From Lentisphaeria bacterium (GTDB lineage Bacteria; Verrucomicrobiota; Lentisphaeria; Victivallales; UBA1829): a stretch of DNA of 9,049 bases. Where the stretch lies: positions 1-9,049 of the forward strand of contig JAFVRL010000390.1 of the NCBI GenBank assembly GCA_017504325.1, in the 5' to 3' direction. The position numbers and the translations under genes are program-made. Shown here piece after piece: positions 1-4,824 of the stretch (position 1 is its first letter; each line of letters starts with the position of its first letter). Below the pieces are notes generated by a model. It had not been told where the DNA came from. It ran no database searches and worked only from the letters and a program-made list of their open reading frames with translations.

Positions 1-394
1 AAACTTTTCCATTTACCGCCATCACTGGCGCAAGAGAACAGCATCCCAGACAGGCTACGACACAAAGAGAAAATACTCCGTCAGGAGTGGTTTCCCCGTC
101 TTTGATCCCCAGTTCCGCAGAGATCCATTCCTGAATGAGGGGCGCTCCCTTGATGTGACAGGCAGTCCCGTCACAGATATTGATCTCATATTTTCCCGGT
201 TTATTGCGTTTGAACTGGGCATAAAAGGTCAACACCCCTTCCACATCCGCTGCGGACAGGGAAAAATGTTCCGCGGCGGCACGGATTCCTTCATCGGAAA
301 CATATCCTTCCCGGTTCTGGATCATCTGAAGAGCCTTGATGAGTTCATTACGGGAACTGCCAAGTTCTTCAAGATAAGAAAAGTTTTTATCCAT
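1..394 (-). CDS. nuoE: NuoE/HydC-like thioredoxin-fold [2Fe-2S] subunit of an NAD-linked oxidoreductase, C-terminus cut by window edge
   Basis: The reverse strand encodes 131 codons from ATG at 394 and stays open to base 1, so the C-terminal end is missing. A GGA-type ribosome binding site lies just upstream of the ATG. The N-terminal helical part (about residues 1-60, ending in GVLTFYAQF) is followed by a thioredoxin-like domain. Four cysteines in the family pattern should hold one [2Fe-2S] cluster: C74-x4-C79 (CDGTACH) and C115-x3-C119 (CLGCCSLAPVMAVNG). In this family the protein passes electrons between NADH/flavin chemistry and iron-sulfur centres in the cytoplasm, either in complex I (NuoE) or in electron-bifurcating [FeFe]-hydrogenase (HydC). 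The segment GETTPDGVFSLCVVACLGCC resembles the hydrogenase or formate-dehydrogenase type in anaerobes. The partner genes (NuoF/HydB, HydA) would lie beyond the left edge, so NuoE versus HydC cannot be settled here. Family membership is secure. Confidence 0.92.
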   Translation of the reverse strand, partial: MDKNFSYLEELGSSRNELIKALQMIQNREGYVSDEGIRAAAEHFSLSAADVEGVLTFYAQFKRNKPGKYEINICDGTACHIKGAPLIQEWISAELGIKDGETTPDGVFSLCVVACLGCCSLAPVMAVNGKV

Positions 395-436
395 TTTTTT
401 ATTCCTTTCATGGATTTGATTACGATTTTTTATTAT

Positions 437-465
437 AATATACATTCAAAACCGGATTTTTTCAA
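437..465 (-). promoter_or_regulatory. Putative sigma70-type promoter for the NuoE/HydC-like gene
   Basis: On the reverse strand a TTGAAA -35 box (460-465) and a TATATT -10 box (437-442) are separated by 17 bp. Transcription would begin near 430, leaving a leader of about 36 nt before the ATG at 394. The heptamer AACCGGA (plus strand) occurs at 450-456 and again at 464-470, a 14-bp direct repeat over the -35 box and spacer that could be a regulator site. This is a match by eye only. Confidence 0.5.
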
Positions 466-557
466 CCGGAACTTCCAATTTTATCCACCATTCTTTCTGA
501 TTTTCCAAATAAGGAAAAAACTCTCTCCTTTTTTCTGTAAATCAACTGAAAAATCAC

Positions 558-585
558 TTGAAAAATCGGTTTTTACCGTTATAGT
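558..585 (+). promoter_or_regulatory. Putative sigma70-type promoter for the esterase/deacetylase-glycosidase operon
   Basis: TTGAAA (558-563), a 16-bp spacer and TATAGT (580-585) make a good promoter match. The spacer holds a small inverted repeat, CGGT-TTTT-ACCG (567-578), which could bind a regulator or be chance. The predicted transcription start falls near 592, exactly at the first usable in-frame TTG of the downstream gene. The same architecture (TTG...-16-TATAGT) precedes the secreted-protein gene at 3918-3945. Confidence 0.5.
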
Positions 586-591
586 TTTATT

Positions 592-2118
592 TTGTGTAAA
601 ACAATCACGGAGCAGAAAAAACTGAGTGAAAATATTATCCGGGAGATCCGGGAAGTAAAGTTATGGAAAGATCCTTCTTTACCCTCTTCTCTCTCCTGCC
701 GTTTACGGAACGATGGAAAAAAACGCCCGGTGATCCTTGTGATCCCCGGCGGCGGTTACGGATTTGTATGTATCAATGAAGAAGGCTATCCCATTGCGGC
801 AAAATTCGATGAGATGGGATTCCAGACCTTTGTCCTCACTTACCGTGTCACCCGTTACCCTGAACCGCAGCTGGATGCCTTGAGAGCCATCCGTCTTATC
901 CGCAGTCATGCACAAGAGTGGGGGGCGGATCCCGACCACATTGCCGTATGCGGATTTTCCGCAGGCGGACACCTTGCCGGATGCTGCGGAACGCTTTTTC
1001 ATGATCTTGACGCAAAAGACGGCGATGAAGGGGATTCTTTCTCCCAGCGGCCGGATGCCATGATCTTATCCTATCCGGTCATCACTTTCCGGAAAACCCA
1101 GTATATCGCCACAGGCAAAAGACTTCTGAAAGAGGATTTTGATGAAAAACGGGATGAATGGTCACTGGAGAACCGGATTCTCCCTGATACTCCCCCGGCG
1201 TATATATGGGCAACAGCCACCGACCAGCTTGTCCCTTATGAAAACTCGGTACTTTTTGCACAAGGTATGTGGGAAAAGGGCAATAAATGTGAATTGCATG
1301 TTTTCCCGGACGGACCTCATGGAATGGCAACAGGTTACGAAAGAAGAGATTTGAAACTGTGGATGGAACAGGCAAAAGAATTTCTGAAAGTATCCGCCAC
1401 CTTCCCCGTTGAAGGGGGTGAAAAAGGAAGAACCGTCATCCTGACATTTGACGATGCCCCCAAAAATCACCTTACCACCGTTGCCCCCCTTCTGAAAGAA
1501 TATGGATTCGGAGCCACCTTTTTCCCCACCTTTTTCACAGAAGAATGGAGAAAGGAAAATGGTCAGCATCTCCTTGCACCGGAGGAGATAAAGGAAATAA
1601 GCGATATGGGCTTTGAGATCGGCAATCACTCTTTCTCCCACTTGAACATGCAGGAACTTTCTGCGGAAGAAGCGGATAAAGAGATCGGAAAATTAAATGA
1701 TCTTCTTGCATCCGTCCATATTCCCCGTCCTGTAAGTTTTGCCTATCCGGGAGGTCCCTGTGCGGAAAACTTGCGTCCGGTACTGGAAAAATACGGTCTG
1801 AAATTAGCCCGTACAGGAACAAGACACCCTCATATCTGTGCAGAAACGATGTGGGAGAACTTCCGGACAGATCTTATGAAAATTCCGGGAACCCCCATTG
1901 TGGAACATCTCAACGGAAAACTCAATTTTTATGAGACTCTGGGACAATGCAGTAAGGATAATGCCGCTGTATTTGTTTTCCACGGCATACCGGAAAAAGT
2001 CCACCCCCATTGCAATGTAACAGAAAAAACATTCCGCTATATGCTGGATTATCTTAAAGAAAATAATTACACAGTTCTTTCCATGAAAGACTATGCCATA
2101 CAGAAAAATTTGATTTGA
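592..2118 (+). CDS. Two-domain carbohydrate esterase: alpha/beta-hydrolase esterase fused to NodB-type polysaccharide deacetylase
   Basis: The 508-residue protein joins two unrelated deacylating folds. Residues about 20-265 form an alpha/beta-hydrolase of the acetyl-esterase (BD-FAE/DLH-like) group: oxyanion loop PGGGYGF (52-58), nucleophile elbow GFSAG (S123), likely acid D211 (ATDQLVP) and base H243 (GPHGM). Residues about 280-500 form a NodB/CE4 domain: TFDD (D287, D288), metal ligands H346-x3-H350 (NHSFSH), a variant third motif FAYPGG (383-388) and FVFHGIP (H464). Both active sites look complete, so the enzyme should remove O-acetyl esters and probably N-acetyl or acyl groups from saccharides. 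There is no signal peptide, so it is probably cytoplasmic. The start is uncertain: there is no early ATG. TTG at 592 coincides with the predicted transcription start; a GGAG at 609-612 would instead serve CTG at 622. It is followed 14 nt later by the glycosidase gene, as an operon. The exact substrate is unknown. Confidence 0.85.
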   Translation: MCKTITEQKKLSENIIREIREVKLWKDPSLPSSLSCRLRNDGKKRPVILVIPGGGYGFVCINEEGYPIAAKFDEMGFQTFVLTYRVTRYPEPQLDALRAIRLIRSHAQEWGADPDHIAVCGFSAGGHLAGCCGTLFHDLDAKDGDEGDSFSQRPDAMILSYPVITFRKTQYIATGKRLLKEDFDEKRDEWSLENRILPDTPPAYIWATATDQLVPYENSVLFAQGMWEKGNKCELHVFPDGPHGMATGYERRDLKLWMEQAKEFLKVSATFPVEGGEKGRTVILTFDDAPKNHLTTVAPLLKEYGFGATFFPTFFTEEWRKENGQHLLAPEEIKEISDMGFEIGNHSFSHLNMQELSAEEADKEIGKLNDLLASVHIPRPVSFAYPGGPCAENLRPVLEKYGLKLARTGTRHPHICAETMWENFRTDLMKIPGTPIVEHLNGKLNFYETLGQCSKDNAAVFVFHGIPEKVHPHCNVTEKTFRYMLDYLKENNYTVLSMKDYAIQKNLI

Positions 2119-2132
2119 CGAGGAGAAAAAAA

Positions 2133-3908
2133 ATGGGAAAAATACTTGACCCCAATCCGGATTTTTATGAGATCAGAAAAGAATATCCGGTGGAATTCAG
2201 GAAAACCTCTTACGGTTACTTTGCCGGATTTGAAAAAGCAGCTTTCGGCAATATCGAAATAGAGATCGACGCAGAGGAAGAGGAGGAGGCACTCCTTCTT
2301 ATCGGGGAAATGTATGACCCCTTCTATAAAAGGATCCACCGCCGTCCGCTGAAAAATGTCCGCAATATGGAAATAAAATTCAAAGTGGAAAAAGGGAAAA
2401 AGACCTATATTCCGGAGATCCCCTCCTGGACAGGTCTTCTCAAATCCCCCACAGGAAAAGAGATCGCCCCCTTCCGTTATGCGGAATTGACCACCAAAGG
2501 GAAAGTTACTTCCTGCGGCATTGCCAGAAACAGTGTATTCGGCAGGATCAATAAGGAAGATTCCTTTTTCCGCTGTTCCAATGCCATGCTGGAAAAAGTC
2601 TGGGATTTCTGTCACTATTCCATGCGGGCGACCACCCTTTTCGGCTCCTTCATCGACGGAGAACGGGAAAGACTTCCCTATGAGGCGGATTCATTCCTTA
2701 CAGCATTAAGTTATTATGCCATCTGCCCCAATCCGGATCTGGCACTGCGCACAATAGATTACCTTATGGAAAATCCCACCTGGCCCACAGAATATATTAT
2801 GCTTATGCCTGTACTGGTAAAAGATTATCTCCTTTACACCGGCGATACGGAAGCCGTGAAAAAGTGGTATCCTATGCTGAAGGAGAAACTTCTCATCCCC
2901 TTTACCTTTGAAGGTGTACTTATTGATATGCGCCGCGCCCATGACACATGGACAGACGAAGAGATCATGGAAATGACCCATCTCTCTAAACACTGCGCCC
3001 ACTGGATGCGGGATATTGTGGACTGGCCGCCGGATGAACGGGATCATTATGATTTCGGTGATCTTGTTGCTCCGCCGGATCTGCGTCACATCAAAGGAAA
3101 TATCACCAATGGCTATGCCCCGCCCAACTTTGCCCCCAACGCCATTCAGGCAGCCGCCAATGATGCCTATGCTTTCCTTGCAGAATTTCTGGGATATTCC
3201 GGAGAAGCAAAACTCCATAGAGAGAGGGCGGAAAAGATCCGGCAGGAATTGCGGAAAACCATGCACAACCCCCATCCGGAACAGGGATCAAGAAAGTTGT
3301 TTGTGGACAGACCCGGCTCTTATCACACCTCCTGCATGACCGATGCTCTCTCCCTTTGGGCAAATGTTGCCGAAGAAGAGAACAGGGGAATCATTGCAGA
3401 CCGCCTTGCCAACCGGGGCATGAGATGCAGTGTCTATGGTGCCTATTATCTTCTGGACAGTCTTTTTGCCAGTAAATTACCGGCGGAAGCCTTGAAACTT
3501 ATGGCAGATACCACCGGCTACCGTTCCTGGAGTGCAATGCTTCTTCAGGGTGCAACCATCACCAAGGAAGCATGGGACGATCTGAAAGAAGGTCTGGACT
3601 GGAACCACTCCTGGGCAACCATCCCCCTGCATACGATCCCGGCAGGACTCTTCGGTGTCAAGCCCACCTCTCCCGGTTTTGCCACCTTTACAGTAAATCC
3701 CCAGATAGCGTTTCTGGAACACGCCTCCATAAAAATCCCCACAGTAAAAGGTGCTGTAGAAATACAGATAAGACGCCTTGACGGGGAAGAAGCGGAAATG
3801 GTTCTTCAAGTGCCTGCAGGAACCGTTGCAGAAGTTACTTTCGGGGAAACCCGTCTGAAAGCGGAAGCCGGAACACACCTTGTAAAAGGGAATCTGCCGC
3901 TGGAATAA
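2133..3908 (+). CDS. GH78-like (alpha-L-rhamnosidase-type) (alpha/alpha)6-barrel glycoside hydrolase, short form
   Basis: The start chosen is ATG 2133, which has a strong GAGGAG ribosome binding site at 2120-2125; an in-frame extension to 2115 lacks one. The protein is 591 residues. An N-terminal beta-rich part (about 1-150) precedes a six-hairpin catalytic domain (about 155-505) and a C-terminal beta-sandwich (about 505-591). IDGERER (174-180) matches the GH78 D-x-x-R-x-E-R region, making E179 the probable general acid. GATITKEAW matches the GAT-x-x-x-E-x-W region, making E479 the probable base. NHSWATIPLHTIPAGLFGVKP (from 491) and the following SPGFATFTVNPQ are typical of the C-terminal junction. 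The family hydrolyses terminal alpha-L-rhamnosyl or related deoxy-sugar or uronic linkages by inversion. At 591 residues it is much shorter than the usual 850-1000, lacking the extra N-terminal sandwich modules. It has no signal peptide, which suggests action on imported oligosaccharides. Precise substrate is an inference. Confidence 0.8.
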   Translation: MGKILDPNPDFYEIRKEYPVEFRKTSYGYFAGFEKAAFGNIEIEIDAEEEEEALLLIGEMYDPFYKRIHRRPLKNVRNMEIKFKVEKGKKTYIPEIPSWTGLLKSPTGKEIAPFRYAELTTKGKVTSCGIARNSVFGRINKEDSFFRCSNAMLEKVWDFCHYSMRATTLFGSFIDGERERLPYEADSFLTALSYYAICPNPDLALRTIDYLMENPTWPTEYIMLMPVLVKDYLLYTGDTEAVKKWYPMLKEKLLIPFTFEGVLIDMRRAHDTWTDEEIMEMTHLSKHCAHWMRDIVDWPPDERDHYDFGDLVAPPDLRHIKGNITNGYAPPNFAPNAIQAAANDAYAFLAEFLGYSGEAKLHRERAEKIRQELRKTMHNPHPEQGSRKLFVDRPGSYHTSCMTDALSLWANVAEEENRGIIADRLANRGMRCSVYGAYYLLDSLFASKLPAEALKLMADTTGYRSWSAMLLQGATITKEAWDDLKEGLDWNHSWATIPLHTIPAGLFGVKPTSPGFATFTVNPQIAFLEHASIKIPTVKGAVEIQIRRLDGEEAEMVLQVPAGTVAEVTFGETRLKAEAGTHLVKGNLPLE

Positions 3909-3917
3909 AAAAAAAAC

Positions 3918-3945
3918 TTGCATTTACCGTTTTTTATGGTATAGT
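3918..3945 (+). promoter_or_regulatory. Putative sigma70-type promoter for the secreted-protein gene
   Basis: TTGCAT (3918-3923) and TATAGT (3940-3945) are separated by 16 bp, with transcription predicted near 3952 and a leader of about 38 nt. An AAAGG ribosome binding site (3976-3980) precedes ATG 3990. The spacer contains TTTACCGTT, also found in the promoter at 558-585 though at a different offset, and an imperfect inverted pair ACCGT...ATGGT (3926-3940). No terminator is visible between the glycosidase stop and this promoter, so read-through from the operon is also possible. Confidence 0.55.
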
Positions 3946-3989
3946 AAGAACGATTTTCCAACATTAACAATAAAAAAAGGAAACAAAAC

Positions 3990-4583
3990 ATGAAAAAAAC
4001 ATTTTTTACCGCAGCAATCTTTGCCGCAGTCCTGCTGACAGCTTCCATGCTCTCCGCCCAGACCAAAAAGGTCCCCATTCTCTGGAAGGCAAAAACGGAT
4101 GCGCCCGCAAAATTCCAGATCGTTGCCTTCGGTTATCTCAATGACAAAGATGATGTGATCTTTGCCTATCAGATCAAAGATCTTGCTGAACTTATGAAAC
4201 TGGATTCCCACCTTTCCCAGTATTTCAACGCAGACAACGATGTAAACACCGGCAGATTCCCCAAAAGTCAGGGTGTTGACCTTCAGATCAACGGCAGGAT
4301 CAGAGATAAAGCCAGCTTCGGTCCCATCAAATGGGATGCCTCCAATAAAGCAACCGCTCTTTCCGCCATGAAAGGGGAAAAAGCCTTTGTGCAGAATGGC
4401 GATGTGATTTTTTACATCATTTCCAAAGGTGTTCTGGGCGACATCAAATTTACCCCCCAGTTCAAGATCAACGCCGGCTACTATATCAAAGGGATGAAAA
4501 AGGCTCCTGCCGCCATTCCCGGCTACCATCTGGTGGATGTAAACAAAACTTTCGGCGAATTTGAAATGCCCGAACCCAAATAA
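3990..4583 (+). CDS. Small secreted protein with possible CBM9/DOMON-like beta-sandwich
   Basis: The 197-residue product begins with a clear Sec signal peptide: MKK, a hydrophobic stretch (about 5-20) and a probable cleavage after A23 (LSA-QT). There is no lipobox cysteine, so the mature protein of about 174 residues should be periplasmic or exported. The mature part is rich in alternating beta-like segments. The stretch FNADNDVNTGRFPKSQGVDLQI (79-100) resembles the D-x-D-N-x-x-T-G...G-x-D-L signature of CBM9/DOMON-like sugar-binding sandwiches, where the acidic residues bind calcium or shape the ligand loop. That domain call is tentative; no enzymatic residues are recognised. It has its own promoter and ends just before an intrinsic terminator, so it can be a single-gene unit 81 bp after the glycosidase gene. 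A reading frame on the opposite strand is longer but has no ribosome binding site or recognisable domain, so this strand is preferred. Confidence 0.75.
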   Translation: MKKTFFTAAIFAAVLLTASMLSAQTKKVPILWKAKTDAPAKFQIVAFGYLNDKDDVIFAYQIKDLAELMKLDSHLSQYFNADNDVNTGRFPKSQGVDLQINGRIRDKASFGPIKWDASNKATALSAMKGEKAFVQNGDVIFYIISKGVLGDIKFTPQFKINAGYYIKGMKKAPAAIPGYHLVDVNKTFGEFEMPEPK

Positions 4584-4610
4584 AAAGAAAAGTTGATTTT
4601 CTGAATTTCC

Positions 4611-4639
4611 GGGAGTGTTGCAAAACACTCCCTTTTTTT
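4611..4639 (+). terminator. Rho-independent terminator after the secreted-protein gene
   Basis: A perfect 9-bp stem GGGAGTGTT (4611-4619) / AACACTCCC (4624-4632) closes on a GCAA tetraloop (4620-4623, GNRA class) and is followed by seven T (4633-4639). It lies 27 nt after the stop codon. On the opposite strand the stem is not followed by a T-run, so it should terminate only plus-strand transcription. Confidence 0.93.
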
Positions 4640-4650
4640 GTCCGGTATAT

Positions 4651-4822
4651 CCGGAGGTAATTTCAAAAGTCCTCAAAAATCTGAAAGCGCATCTGCTTTG
4701 ATTTGCAAAAGGAGCATTTTCGGCTGTTACCGCAGAGGGTAGCAGCCTCAAATTACCTTTCACAACTCTTTGCAGCTGCATCTTTGATTTTTTTTGAATG
4801 ACTTTTGAAATTACCTCTCCGG
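4651..4822. repeat. About 172-bp non-coding element with 18-bp terminal inverted repeats (MITE-like or structured RNA)
   Basis: GAGGTAATTTCAAAAGTC at 4654-4671 is the exact reverse complement of 4800-4817. CCGG sits just outside both arms (4651-4654 and 4819-4822; the right arm has two extra bases). The interior of about 128 bp holds two more hairpins. One pairs 4677-4681 and 4684-4688 with 4695-4704, with a two-base bulge. The other is a 10-bp stem 4722-4731 / 4738-4747 with one G-T pair and a GCAGAG loop. There is also the palindrome TGCAGCTGCA (4771-4780). No protein is supported inside. The element fills the gap between convergent genes, after the plus-strand terminator and two bases short of the recQ stop codon. 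No convincing target-site duplication is visible. It may be a non-autonomous mobile element, an intergenic repeat family or a structured 3' RNA. Confidence 0.75.
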
Positions 4823-4824
4823 TC

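Noticed and set aside
155..625. Open frame of 156 codons on the plus strand over the NuoE/HydC-like gene and the divergent promoter region
   Set aside because: It lies antisense to a clearly recognised gene and runs through AT-rich promoter DNA; the translation has no recognisable features.
2115..2132. Upstream start of the glycosidase overlapping the esterase stop
   Set aside because: The GAGGAG ribosome binding site is placed for ATG 2133, and the six extra residues would be encoded by the ribosome binding site itself.
3924..4781. Long open frame (285 codons) on the minus strand, opposite the secreted-protein gene
   Set aside because: It crosses the strong terminator and half of the inverted-repeat element, has no ribosome binding site and no recognisable domain. 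The plus strand has a promoter, ribosome binding site, signal peptide and terminator.
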